A stretch of 43,339 bases of DNA from [Haemophilus] felis (GTDB lineage Bacteria; Pseudomonadota; Gammaproteobacteria; Enterobacterales; Pasteurellaceae), in contig MUYB01000051.1 of assembly GCA_002015125.1 (NCBI GenBank), positions 1 through 43,339 of the forward strand, in the 5' to 3' direction. A model generated the notes under the pieces. The model saw only the letters and a list, made by a program, of their open reading frames with translations, made no database searches and had not been told where the DNA came from. This document shows positions 8,171 through 16,633 of the stretch, piece by piece (the stretch's first letter is position 1; every line of letters starts with the position of its first letter). The translations under genes were made by a program, and so were the position numbers.

Positions 8171-8884
8171 ATGCAAAATGTAGATGAAAAAGAATTGGCA
8201 AAATTTGAAAAAATGGCGAAAAGTTGGTGGGATCCTGAAGGGGATTTTAAACCAATTCATCAACTCAATCCGCAGCGTTTATCTTATATTGCACAGCAAT
8301 CAAATGGGCTTTCTGGTAAGCGCGTATTAGATGTTGGTTGCGGTGGCGGTATTCTGTCAGAAAGTATGGCAAAACAAGGCGCCTTGGTAACAGGTATTGA
8401 TATGTCCGCCGAGCCGTTGCAGGTTGCTCGTGAGCACGCAAAGGAAAATGGCTTAAATATTGATTATCAACAGATCACCGTTGAAGACTTTTTACAACAG
8501 CAGTCAATTAATAATGCGGAAAAATTTGATGTGATCACTTGTATGGAAATGTTGGAACACGTGCCTGATCCGAGTTCCATTATCACCGCCTGCAAGCAAT
8601 TGCTCAAACCCGACGGTGTGCTATTTCTTTCCACAATCAACCGCACTTTGAAAGCTTGGGCCTTGGTTGTGATTGGCGCAGAATATGTGTTGAAACTGTT
8701 GCCCAAAGGCACTCATGATTACGATAAATTTATTAAACCCGCAGAAATGCTCGCTTGGTGTGATGAAGTTGAATTATCTTGTGTAGATATGGTGGGCTAT
8801 CATTACAATCCTTTAACGGGAAAATTCTGGCTAAATAAAGACGTTAGTGCCAATTATATGGCGAGTTTTAGAGTGCAAGGGTGA
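8171..8884 (+). CDS. ubiG: Ubiquinone biosynthesis O-methyltransferase
   Basis: A SAM-dependent methyltransferase that carries out both O-methylation steps of ubiquinone synthesis. It has 237 aa, usual for UbiG. The SAM-binding motif [12 protein letters not shown] is at about residues 54-64, motif II (VTGIDMS) follows, and the conserved segment [12 protein letters not shown] and the membrane-interaction region ([29 protein letters not shown]) are intact. It precedes the hsd cassette; its terminator (8907-8941) is duplicated at the far side of the cassette. Confidence 0.97.
   Translation: MQNVDEKELAKFEKMAKSWWDPEGDFKPIHQLNPQRLSYIAQQSNGLSGKRVLDVGCGGGILSESMAKQGALVTGIDMSAEPLQVAREHAKENGLNIDYQQITVEDFLQQQSINNAEKFDVITCMEMLEHVPDPSSIITACKQLLKPDGVLFLSTINRTLKAWALVVIGAEYVLKLLPKGTHDYDKFIKPAEMLAWCDEVELSCVDMVGYHYNPLTGKFWLNKDVSANYMASFRVQG
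8640..8648 (-). other. DNA uptake signal core (H. influenzae type)
   Basis: The 9-mer AAGTGCGGT lies on the reverse strand inside ubiG and is extended by the favoured AT bases (CTTTCAAAGTGCGGT). Confidence 0.6.
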
Positions 8885-8906
8885 CGCCAGCAGATACTAG
8901 TGGAAG

Positions 8907-8941
8907 AAAAACGGTGAGCCTTAGGCGTCACCGTTTTTTGT
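8907..8941. terminator. Bidirectional terminator, copy 1 (left boundary of the hsd cassette)
   Basis: The stem ACGGTGA-GCC pairs with GGC-(G)-TCACCGT around a TTA loop, with an A run before and T6 after, so it can work in both directions. The 35 bases are identical to 16634-16668 on the other side of the hsd genes. Confidence 0.85.
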
Positions 8942-9004
8942 ATTCAGGATCACCCAAAAATTAGTGTAATATATGTGCAATGCAATCAAGAGAGGTAAAT
9001 CGCA

Positions 9005-12000
9005 ATGACAGCTCGCTATAATGAAAAAACTAGAGTTCAAATTCCTGCAGTGGTGCATTTAGGACGCTTGGGGTATGAATACCTTTCCCTAAAAGACACA
9101 AAATGGGATCCAAACACCAACATTTTTGGCGAGATATTCAAATCAGCGGTAGCCAATATTAACCCAAATCTCACCGCACTTGATGTGGAACGAGAGCTGA
9201 AAGATGTGGCGATGTTGCTCAAAAATGAAGATTTAGGGCAAGCGTTTTATCATCGGTTACTGCAAGCAGGCACCGCCCGTTTGATTGATTTTGACTGCAT
9301 TGAAAATAACCAGTTTCACGTTGTCGCCGAACTCACCTGTGGGGATAAAGAGAGCGATAATTTCCGCCCCGATATTACCTTGTTGATTAACGGCTTGCCG
9401 CTCGTTTTCTTGGAAGTGAAAAAGCCCAATGCCCCCAATGGCTTGCAATCGGAATTTGAGCGTATGCAATCTCGCTGTAAAAATCCAGCCTTCCGCCCTT
9501 ATCTCAATGCTACCCAATTGATGCTTTTTTCTAATAATCAGGAATATCAAAGTGCAGATCGCCATAAAACCCAAGGGGCATTTTATGCCACCACAGGCTT
9601 TCACGGCGTGCAGTTCAATTATTTTCGTGACGACGGTGAAATTGCTGAAGAACAAGCGGTGAAATTAAATGAACACCTTGCGGATTTGCCCGAAGCAGAA
9701 TTAAACCGCATTTTGCTCGATTTTAATGAACCAATGCTGAAAAATGATAAGGAATTTTGCACCAACCTCAACCCCAATTCGCCAACCAACCGCCTTTGCA
9801 CCGCCTTGTTGCACAAAGAACGGTTGCTATTTCTGTTGAAATACGGTATCGCCTATGTGAGAGAGCAAAATGGGCTAGAAAAACACATTATGCGGTATCC
9901 GCAACTCTTTGCGACTAAAGCAATCCTGCGTCATTTAGCCAAAGGCAAAAAGAAAGGCATTATTTGGCACACCCAAGGCAGCGGCAAAACCGCACTGGCG
10001 TATTACAACGTGCGAGTACTCACGGATTTTTACCAACGCCAAACCATTATTCCCAAATTCTATTTCATTGTGGACAGGTTAGATTTACGCAATCAAGCAA
10101 TGTCGGAATTCAGTCATCGAGGCTTGCAAGTCAACAGCATTAACAGCCGTGAAGAATTTGCCCAAGAAATGCGAAAGGCGTCAGCGTTGAGTAGCCACAG
10201 CGGTGAGCCTGAAATCACCGTGGTGAATATCCAAAAATTCCAAAATGCGAATGTGGCGGAATTTATCCCTGATTACGACATCAGCGTACAACGCATCTTT
10301 TTTATTGATGAAGCTCACCGCAGTTTTGGCAATCAAGCCCAAATCGTCAGTCAATTTTTAGCCAGCCTCATTCAAGCGGATCCCAGTGCGGTGCATATCG
10401 GCTTAACGGGCACACCATTGCTCGGTGGCGGTAAAAACCGAGTCGGCTCAACGGCGATTTTTGGTGATTACATTCACAAATATTACTACAACCAATCCAT
10501 CGCCGACGGCTACACACTGCGTCTGATTCGTGAAGAAATTGAAAGCAACTACAAAGCCGAACTCAGTCAGATTTTGGCGGATTTACACATTCAGCAAGGC
10601 AGTATTAAAAGCCGAACCGTTACCAGCCGCCGCCGTTTTGTGGAACCAATGCTCGATTATATTGTGCAAGATTTTGAACAATTCCGCCGACAAAAAGCCG
10701 ATAATTCCCTTGGTGCAATGGTGATTTGCGACAGCAGCGATCAAGCTCGAATGATGTACTTTCTGTTCAACCAAAAATACGCAGAAAATCCGCAGGATCT
10801 CGCCGCTTACCGTGAAAAACTTGCGGAAAACGATCCGCACTTTTTTGATGAATTGCCGAGAGTTGCCGAACCCACACCCACCTACCAAGCCGCCAAACGC
10901 ACGGTGAAATCCGCCAGCCTCATTTTGTCGGATGAGGGAGATAAAAGTTACCGCAAAGAGCTGGTGGGCGACTACAAAACAGGCAAAACCGATTTGCTGT
11001 TTGTGTACAATATGTTGCTCACAGGGTTTGACGCCAAACGCCTGAAAAAGCTCTACTTAGGGCGAGTGATTAAAGAACACAACCTGTTGCAAGCACTCAC
11101 CCGAGTGAACCGCACATATAAAGAGTACGAATTTGGCTATGTGGTAGATTTTGCTGACATTCAGGCAGAATTTGACAAAACCAACGCCGCCTACCAAGCG
11201 GAATTGCAACTTGAATTAGGTGATGAAGCTGAACATTATTCCCAGCTTTTCAAATCACAAGCGGAAATTGACCAAGACATCGCCCACATCAAAAATGTGC
11301 TATTTTCTTTTGAAACGGAAAATGCCGAAATTTTCCGTCAGCAACTGGATGAAATTACCGATAAGCAAAAATTACTTGAACTCAAACGCACCTTGGAATT
11401 AGCAAAAAGTTTGTATAACCAGCTCAAAGTGGATGACAAAGCAGGCTTAAATCGCCTTGATTTTGAACAATACAACGTCCTTTATCGCCAAGTGTTAGAC
11501 CGCTTATTTCAAGTGAACGTGCAAGAGCGTGTGGACAGCGGCGATTTACAAGGCGTGTTAAATGAAGCCTTGGAAAATATTTATTTCACCTTCCACAAAA
11601 AAAGCGAAGCGGAATTAAAATTAGCCGATAGTTTGCAAGAACAAATGCGGAAAACCCGTGAAGCCTTCGCACGCAACATTGACCAAAAAGATCCCGAATT
11701 TGTCCGCTTGCTCGATGAATTAAAACGCCTATTTGAAAAACGCAACGTGCAATCCGTCAGCCAAGCAGAAATGCAAAAACACATTACTGAATTTGCCGAT
11801 CTCGAGCGTCAAGTGGCTAAATTAAACGCCGAAAACGACCGCTTGTCGCTTAAATTTGCAGGTGATGCAAAATTTGTCCGTATTTTCAAACGTGGCGTAC
11901 AGGATTTCGGCTTACAACAAACCCCTAACGACTTTATGCAAGGCTTGCAAAACATAAAATTCAACAACGACCAATTTGTACTAAATCAAGGGGATTTAAT

Positions 12001-12142
12001 CCAAAACGCCCCAAGTTATTTTGAAAAAGAAAGCTTACGTTCAGTCGCAAAACTCAAAAGTGATTTCCACCTTCCACTGGATAACAAAGCCTTAATGAGT
12101 TTGAATAAAATGATCGTGAGTGAGTATGTAGGGGGATATTGA
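9005..12142 (+). CDS. hsdR: Type I restriction enzyme, R (endonuclease/translocase) subunit
   Basis: The ATP-driven DNA translocase and nuclease subunit of a type I restriction system; it cuts unmodified DNA once joined to the M2S methylase. It has 1045 aa, near the 1038 aa of EcoR124I HsdR. The N-terminal nuclease motif PD...EVKK is seen as RPDITLL (about residue 122) and FLEVKKP (E137). The SF2 helicase motifs are TQGSGKT (about 323), DEAH (about 433), GLTGTPL (III) and a late QALTRVNRTYK (VI). A coiled-coil-rich C-terminus should bind M/S. The start has AGAGAGG 8 nt upstream. The coding strand is visibly richer in C and G than the flanking genes, which suggests transfer. Confidence 0.96.
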   Translation: MTARYNEKTRVQIPAVVHLGRLGYEYLSLKDTKWDPNTNIFGEIFKSAVANINPNLTALDVERELKDVAMLLKNEDLGQAFYHRLLQAGTARLIDFDCIENNQFHVVAELTCGDKESDNFRPDITLLINGLPLVFLEVKKPNAPNGLQSEFERMQSRCKNPAFRPYLNATQLMLFSNNQEYQSADRHKTQGAFYATTGFHGVQFNYFRDDGEIAEEQAVKLNEHLADLPEAELNRILLDFNEPMLKNDKEFCTNLNPNSPTNRLCTALLHKERLLFLLKYGIAYVREQNGLEKHIMRYPQLFATKAILRHLAKGKKKGIIWHTQGSGKTALAYYNVRVLTDFYQRQTIIPKFYFIVDRLDLRNQAMSEFSHRGLQVNSINSREEFAQEMRKASALSSHSGEPEITVVNIQKFQNANVAEFIPDYDISVQRIFFIDEAHRSFGNQAQIVSQFLASLIQADPSAVHIGLTGTPLLGGGKNRVGSTAIFGDYIHKYYYNQSIADGYTLRLIREEIESNYKAELSQILADLHIQQGSIKSRTVTSRRRFVEPMLDYIVQDFEQFRRQKADNSLGAMVICDSSDQARMMYFLFNQKYAENPQDLAAYREKLAENDPHFFDELPRVAEPTPTYQAAKRTVKSASLILSDEGDKSYRKELVGDYKTGKTDLLFVYNMLLTGFDAKRLKKLYLGRVIKEHNLLQALTRVNRTYKEYEFGYVVDFADIQAEFDKTNAAYQAELQLELGDEAEHYSQLFKSQAEIDQDIAHIKNVLFSFETENAEIFRQQLDEITDKQKLLELKRTLELAKSLYNQLKVDDKAGLNRLDFEQYNVLYRQVLDRLFQVNVQERVDSGDLQGVLNEALENIYFTFHKKSEAELKLADSLQEQMRKTREAFARNIDQKDPEFVRLLDELKRLFEKRNVQSVSQAEMQKHITEFADLERQVAKLNAENDRLSLKFAGDAKFVRIFKRGVQDFGLQQTPNDFMQGLQNIKFNNDQFVLNQGDLIQNAPSYFEKESLRSVAKLKSDFHLPLDNKALMSLNKMIVSEYVGGY
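9173..9181 (-). other. DNA uptake signal core (H. influenzae type)
   Basis: A perfect AAGTGCGGT on the reverse strand, within hsdR. Confidence 0.5.
9652..9660 (+). other. DNA uptake signal core (A. pleuropneumoniae type)
   Basis: A perfect ACAAGCGGT within hsdR. Confidence 0.4.
11838..11846 (-). other. DNA uptake signal core (A. pleuropneumoniae type)
   Basis: A perfect ACAAGCGGT on the reverse strand, within hsdR. Confidence 0.4.
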
Positions 12143-12460
12143 AATCGTAGGGGTTCCCAAAACAAAGGGGGACTTTAAATTGATTTAAGATCTTAAAATG
12201 AAAAAATCCCCCACTTTAGGACGTAGGATGGGTTTTAGCCCATCAAATCAACAGCAAATGGCGACGTTGGCATTTAATGCCAAGGAATAATCAATGTGTA
12301 GGGGCGGATGAAAATCCGCCCGTTGGGTTTAATATCCGCCGTTGAATTTGATATTGTTTCGGGTCGATTGTCATCGACCCCTACGGTCGGGTATCAGCGG
12401 TAGGGTCGTATTGCATACGTCCCAAAATAAACGGTGAAAAATTAGGGGAAATTTTGCGAG
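12143..12460. repeat. Cluster of REP-like hairpins between hsdR and hsdS1
   Basis: This 318-bp gap holds no gene but is packed with palindromes. Four have a GTAG foot directly 5' of the stem: GATGGG/CCCATC (12227-12244, GTAG at 12223), GGGCGGAT/ATCCGCCC (12302-12321, GTAG at 12298), a reverse-strand copy with stem GGGTCGAT/ATCGACCC (12361-12380, CTAC at 12381) and GGGTCGTAT/ATACGTCCC (12403-12423, GTAG at 12400). Further hairpins are TTGGCA/TGCCAA (12267-12283) and a GGGGGA/TCCCCC pair with a long AT loop. The GTAG foot is the mark of REP sequences handled by RAYT transposases. Confidence 0.75.
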
Positions 12461-12463
12461 ATG
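12430..12463 (+). repeat. Leader of hsdS1, a near-copy of the hsdM/hsdS2 junction
   Basis: The segment ATTAGGGGAAATTTTGCGAG before the hsdS1 ATG matches 15408-15426 before hsdS2 with one extra T. The match continues upstream into the last codons of hsdM (ACGGTGAAAA against GCGGTGGGG). The hsdS1 leader therefore appears to contain a relic of an hsdM 3' end. Confidence 0.65.
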
Positions 12464-13636
12464 GAAAAATATACAATTGGTAATGCTTGCAATATTACAA
12501 CAGGAAAATTAGATGCAAATCAAGCAAAGTTAAATGGTAAATATCCATTTTTTACTTGTGCTGAATTTCCTGATTATATTGATGAATACGCTTTCGATGA
12601 TGATGTTGTGTTAATTGCAGGAAATAATGCAAGAGGTAATTTTCACGTAAATCGTTACTCTGGGAAATTTAATGCTTATCAGCGAACTTATGTATTAACA
12701 GCTAAAGAAAATTTTGATCTTGATTTTATTTATTATAGTTTAAAGCTTGAATTAAAACGTTTAAAAGAAAGATCGCAAGGTTCTCAAACTAAATTTTTAA
12801 CAATACCTATTTTAAAAAGCATTAAATTAAAAGAATTAGATTTACAAACCCAACAAAAAATCGCCCAAGTGCTTTCCGCTTTAGATCGCAAAATTGCCTT
12901 AAACCAGCAAATCAACACCGAACTGGAAAAAATGGCAAAAACCCTGTACGACTACTGGTTTGTGCAATTTGATTTCCCCAATGAAAACGGCAACCCCTAC
13001 AAATCATCAGGTGGCGAAATGGTGTATAACCCTGAGTTAAAACGAGAGGTGCCGAAGGGGTGGGAATATGGCAATATTATGGAAATAGCAAATCTTTTAG
13101 GTGGTGGGACACCAAGTAAAAATAGCGATGAATTTTGGAATGGGCATATCCCTTTTTTCACTCCAACAGATTGTAACAATGATGTTTATATACTTTCAAC
13201 AAAAGATAATATAACTAAAAAGGGATTGGAAAAAAGTAGCACAAAACTATTTCCTGAAAATACTATACTATTAACTGCAAGAGGAACGGTTGGGAAGTTA
13301 TCGTTAAATGCTATTCCAATGGCAATGAACCAATCTTGTTATGCGTTAATTCCAAAAAATGATATAAGCTATTCTTTCTTATATTTTTTAGCGAGACAAC
13401 TTATTCATATCTTAGAAATTAAAGCAACAGGTTCTGTATTTAATTCGATTGTTTCTAATGATATTGAAACTACATATTTAGCTATTCCACAGAAAATAAA
13501 AATTCAGGCGTTTGGAAAAATATGTGAACCAATTTTTGAGAATATAAAATCTAATGTAAAACAAACCCAAAAACTCACCCAACTACGAGATTTTCTCTTG
13601 CCGATGTTGATGAATGGGCAGGTTGAGGTGGAATAA
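12461..13636 (+). CDS. hsdS: Type I restriction specificity subunit, copy 1
   Basis: A DNA-recognition subunit with two target-recognition domains (TRDs) joined by conserved helices. It has 391 aa: TRD1 is about residues 1-126, the central spacer 127-202 (DLQTQQKIAQVLSALDRKI ... REVPKGWE), TRD2 about 203-365 and the C-terminal conserved helix 366-391 (KQTQKLTQLRDFLLPMLMNG). Both TRDs differ completely from those of hsdS2, while the spacer and tail are nearly identical. The TRD segments are AT-rich against the GC-richer spacer, a mosaic typical of exchanged TRDs. It stands between two REP-rich spacers and upstream of hsdM, an unusual position. Confidence 0.95.
   Translation: MEKYTIGNACNITTGKLDANQAKLNGKYPFFTCAEFPDYIDEYAFDDDVVLIAGNNARGNFHVNRYSGKFNAYQRTYVLTAKENFDLDFIYYSLKLELKRLKERSQGSQTKFLTIPILKSIKLKELDLQTQQKIAQVLSALDRKIALNQQINTELEKMAKTLYDYWFVQFDFPNENGNPYKSSGGEMVYNPELKREVPKGWEYGNIMEIANLLGGGTPSKNSDEFWNGHIPFFTPTDCNNDVYILSTKDNITKKGLEKSSTKLFPENTILLTARGTVGKLSLNAIPMAMNQSCYALIPKNDISYSFLYFLARQLIHILEIKATGSVFNSIVSNDIETTYLAIPQKIKIQAFGKICEPIFENIKSNVKQTQKLTQLRDFLLPMLMNGQVEVE
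12839..13065 (+). repeat. Central hsdS repeat, copy 1
   Basis: 227 bp that align without gaps to 15805-16031, with 9 mismatches by eye (about 96% identity). It encodes the inter-TRD conserved helices and is long enough for homologous recombination. Confidence 0.9.
13557..13635 (+). repeat. 3' hsdS repeat, copy 1
   Basis: 79 bp that match 16502-16580 with 3 mismatches; encodes the conserved C-terminal helix. Confidence 0.9.
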
Positions 13637-13759
13637 ACTTTGGGGCGTATGCAATACGCCCCTACAATCCGTTGATTTTACAACGATTTTTGAAAGACAT
13701 AGAACGTAGGGACGTATTGCATACGTCCAAAAACAACATTTAACCACAGGAAAACCCAA
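13637..13759. repeat. REP-like hairpins between hsdS1 and hsdM
   Basis: Two strong palindromes: GGGGCGTAT/ATACGCCCC around GCA (13642-13662, with CTAC at 13662-13665, so GTAG-footed on the reverse strand) and GGACGTAT/ATACGTCC around TGC (13710-13728, with GTAG at 13706). Both share the CGTATTGCATACG core with the copy at 12403-12423. Confidence 0.75.
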
Positions 13760-15412
13760 ATGATTGAACAAGATTTTCAACAAAAAACCAAAGAACTGAT
13801 CGATAGCTTAAAAGCCATTTGTGCGAATTATGGGCTGGGGAATGATGGCAATGAATTTAAAATCATCACCCAAGTGTTTTTGTATAAATTCCTCAATGAT
13901 AAATTTGCTTTTGAAATCAAGCAGATTGATCCCTCGTTGGCAGAAAGTGAAAGCTGGGAACAGGCATTGAGTGAGAAATCGGCAGCGGATTTCGAGTTTT
14001 TAACAATGCAAATGAATGGCGCCACCGCCATTTTGCAACCAAATCAATTTATTAGCCATTTATTTAATCAATCCAACATTGCCAACTTTGCGAATTTGTT
14101 CGATGAAACTTTAATGGACATCGCCAGCCAAAATGCGGATATTTTCTCAGTGAAAACCGAAGGCGGGGCGAAAATCAACTTATTCGACCGAGTCAGCCAA
14201 TATATCGCCGACCCGTCCAAGCGAGATGCCTTTTGCCGTGCGGTGATCAACAAATTAGTCAGCTTCAGCTTTGAACATATTTTCAAGCAGAAATTTGATT
14301 TTTACGCCACGATTTTTGAGTATCTCATCAAAGATTACAACACCAATTCAGGCGGTAAATATGCGGAATATTACACCCCACACGCTGTGGCGCGCATTAT
14401 GGCGGCTATTCTCGTGCCTGAAAATGTGCGTGGGCAAGTGAAGAATGTGAGCTGTTACGATCCGTCCGCTGGCTCTGGCACTTTGTTAATGAACATCGCT
14501 CACGCCATTGGCGAGGAAAAATGCACCATTTATACCCAAGATATTTCGCAAAAATCATCGAACTTGCTGCGATTAAACTTAATCTTAAACAATCTTGTCG
14601 CCAGCATTCCCAATGTGGTGCAGGGCAACACAATGACGCACCCTTACCACAAATCGGGCGATCAATTTCGCCAATTTGATTACATCGTTTCTAACCCACC
14701 GTTCAAAATGGATTTCAGCGAAGTGCGAGAGGAATTAGCCGCCACCGCCCACAAAACCCGTTTTTTCGCTGGCGTGCCAAATGTGCCGAAAGCCAAAAAA
14801 GAGGGAATGGCGATTTATCAACTGTTTATTCAACACATTATTTACTCACTCAAAGCCAACGGCAAAGCGGCGGTGGTGCTACCAACGGGCTTTATCACCG
14901 CACAATCGGGCATTGATAAAAAAATCCGTGAATATTTAGTGAAAGAAAAAATGCTGGCAGGGGTGGTATCGATGCCGTCCAATATTTTCGCCACCACTGG
15001 CACCAATGTTTCCATTCTCTTTCTCGACCGCACCAACAAAGAAAACGTGGTGTTGATTGATGCGAGCAATTTGGGAGAAAAAATCAAAGAGGGCAAAAAC
15101 CAAAAAACTGTGTTGTCGAAGGAGGAGGAGCAACGCATTATTGAGGTGTTTAATCAGAAAAAAGCGGAAGAGGATTTCTCCGTGGTGGTGTCTTATGCGG
15201 ACATTGAAGCCAAAAATCACAGCCTGTCTGCTGGGCAATATTTTGATGTAAAAATCGATCATATCGACATCAGCGCCGCCGAATTTGAACAGAAAATGGC
15301 AGATTTTCAGCAAAATCTCACCGCACTTTTTGCCGAAAGCAAGGAACTAGAAAACCAAATTCAGCAGCAAATGGCAATGTTAAAATTTAACACTCAAGCG
15401 GTGGGGAATTAG
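13760..15412 (+). CDS. hsdM: Type I restriction-modification system, DNA methyltransferase subunit
   Basis: The modification subunit; two copies plus one HsdS form the adenine N6-methyltransferase. It has 550 aa. The SAM-binding motif I is DPSAGSGTLL (about residues 234-243) and the N6-adenine catalytic motif IV is NPPF (about 312-315, in YIVSNPPFKMDF), as in gamma-class HsdM. The N-terminal helical domain (QDFQQKTKELIDSLKAICANYGL) and a C-terminal coiled-coil segment (EQKMADFQQNLTALFAESKELENQIQQQ) are both present. Its stop codon overlaps the ribosome-binding leader of hsdS2, so translation of the two is coupled. It is the only hsdM for two hsdS genes. Confidence 0.96.
   Translation: MIEQDFQQKTKELIDSLKAICANYGLGNDGNEFKIITQVFLYKFLNDKFAFEIKQIDPSLAESESWEQALSEKSAADFEFLTMQMNGATAILQPNQFISHLFNQSNIANFANLFDETLMDIASQNADIFSVKTEGGAKINLFDRVSQYIADPSKRDAFCRAVINKLVSFSFEHIFKQKFDFYATIFEYLIKDYNTNSGGKYAEYYTPHAVARIMAAILVPENVRGQVKNVSCYDPSAGSGTLLMNIAHAIGEEKCTIYTQDISQKSSNLLRLNLILNNLVASIPNVVQGNTMTHPYHKSGDQFRQFDYIVSNPPFKMDFSEVREELAATAHKTRFFAGVPNVPKAKKEGMAIYQLFIQHIIYSLKANGKAAVVLPTGFITAQSGIDKKIREYLVKEKMLAGVVSMPSNIFATTGTNVSILFLDRTNKENVVLIDASNLGEKIKEGKNQKTVLSKEEEQRIIEVFNQKKAEEDFSVVVSYADIEAKNHSLSAGQYFDVKIDHIDISAAEFEQKMADFQQNLTALFAESKELENQIQQQMAMLKFNTQAVGN
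15320..15328 (-). other. DNA uptake signal core (H. influenzae type)
   Basis: A perfect AAGTGCGGT on the reverse strand near the 3' end of hsdM, with an A run upstream as in the extended signal. Confidence 0.55.
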
Positions 15413-15426
15413 GGGAAATTTGCGAG

Positions 15427-16581
15427 ATGAATAAATTGGTATCTTGTCAATTGGGTGATTTAATTGAATTTCAACGGGGATATGATTTACCACGTTCAGA
15501 ATTTATCGAGGGAGAATACCCTGTTCAATCATCAAATGGTATTTTAGGTTACCATAATGAATATAAAGTAAAAGCCCCAGGAATTACTATTGGGCGAAGT
15601 GGAACAGTAGGTATTCCACATTTATTAAGAAAACATTTTTTTCCGCATAATACAGCGTTGTTTGTGAAAGATTTCAAAGGAAATGATGTTGAATATATCT
15701 ATTATCTTTTACATTATTTAGATTTAGGAAATAAAAAATCAGGTTCAGGCGTTCCAACAATGAACCGAAACCATTTACATCCATTAAAAATAAAGGCATA
15801 TACTGATTTACAAACCCAACAAAAAATCGCCCAGGTGCTTTCCACCTTAGATCGCAAAATTGCCCTCAACCAGCAAATCAACGCCGAACTGGAAAAAATG
15901 GCAAAAACCCTGTACGACTACTGGTTTGTGCAATTTGATTTCCCCGATGAAAACGGCAACCCCTACAAATCATCCGGCGGCGAAATGGTGTATAACCCTG
16001 AGTTAAAACGAGAGGTGCCGAAGGGGTGGGAGGTGAAAAATCTTTTTGATTGTTGCAATGTTCAATATGGTTTTCCATTTAGTACAGAATTTTTCAATGA
16101 AGAAAAACAAGGTTACCCAGTTATCCGCATTCGAGATATTTTAAATAATCAAATTACGAATTATTCAACGGAAATTGGTGTTGATGAGAAATATAAAATT
16201 AACATTGGTGATATTTTGGTTGGAATGGATGGTAATTTTCATATCAATTATTGGTCAGATAATGATTGCTATTTAAATCAACGAGTTGTGAAAATCAATA
16301 GCGATGAATTACCTAATATATATGTTAAATATCAAATTGAACCGACAATTAAGGCAAGAGAAAAATCAGTTTCTAGAACAACAGTGGGGCATTTAAGCGA
16401 TAAGGATTTAAAAGCTATCAATATAATTATTCCAAGCGATGATATCTTAAATAAATTTTGCAAATTATATGATGGGTATTTATCAAAAATGATGGGAAAT
16501 TTAAAACAAACCCAAAAACTCACTCAACTGCGAGATTTTCTCTTGCCGATGTTAATGAATGGGCAGGTTGAGGTGGAATAG
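15427..16581 (+). CDS. hsdS: Type I restriction specificity subunit, copy 2
   Basis: A second complete specificity subunit of 384 aa. TRD1 (about 1-126; IEFQRGYDLPRSEF, a common TRD opening) and TRD2 (about 203-358; VQYGFPFSTEFFNEEKQGYPVIRI) are unrelated to those of copy 1. The spacer (127-202) and tail are nearly the same as in copy 1, and the repeat falls at the same residue numbers in both. It follows hsdM directly, in the canonical M-S order, with GGGGAAA about 9 nt before the ATG. It is probably the resident specificity gene, while copy 1 is the extra one. Its product competes with copy 1 for HsdM and HsdR. Confidence 0.95.
   Translation: MNKLVSCQLGDLIEFQRGYDLPRSEFIEGEYPVQSSNGILGYHNEYKVKAPGITIGRSGTVGIPHLLRKHFFPHNTALFVKDFKGNDVEYIYYLLHYLDLGNKKSGSGVPTMNRNHLHPLKIKAYTDLQTQQKIAQVLSTLDRKIALNQQINAELEKMAKTLYDYWFVQFDFPDENGNPYKSSGGEMVYNPELKREVPKGWEVKNLFDCCNVQYGFPFSTEFFNEEKQGYPVIRIRDILNNQITNYSTEIGVDEKYKINIGDILVGMDGNFHINYWSDNDCYLNQRVVKINSDELPNIYVKYQIEPTIKAREKSVSRTTVGHLSDKDLKAINIIIPSDDILNKFCKLYDGYLSKMMGNLKQTQKLTQLRDFLLPMLMNGQVEVE
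15805..16031 (+). repeat. Central hsdS repeat, copy 2
   Basis: Partner of 12839-13065, in the same orientation, about 2.97 kb apart with hsdM in between. Confidence 0.9.
16502..16580 (+). repeat. 3' hsdS repeat, copy 2
   Basis: Partner of 13557-13635, with 3 mismatches in 79 bp. Confidence 0.9.
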
Positions 16582-16633
16582 CGTTCAGCAAAACGGAAAC
16601 CACGCTGGCGCCAGCATAAAACCAAACGCAATA

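Noticed and set aside
9005..16581. Phage or integrative element carrying the hsd genes
   Set aside because: No integrase, recombinase, tRNA target or phage gene is present; only the terminator repeat marks the borders.
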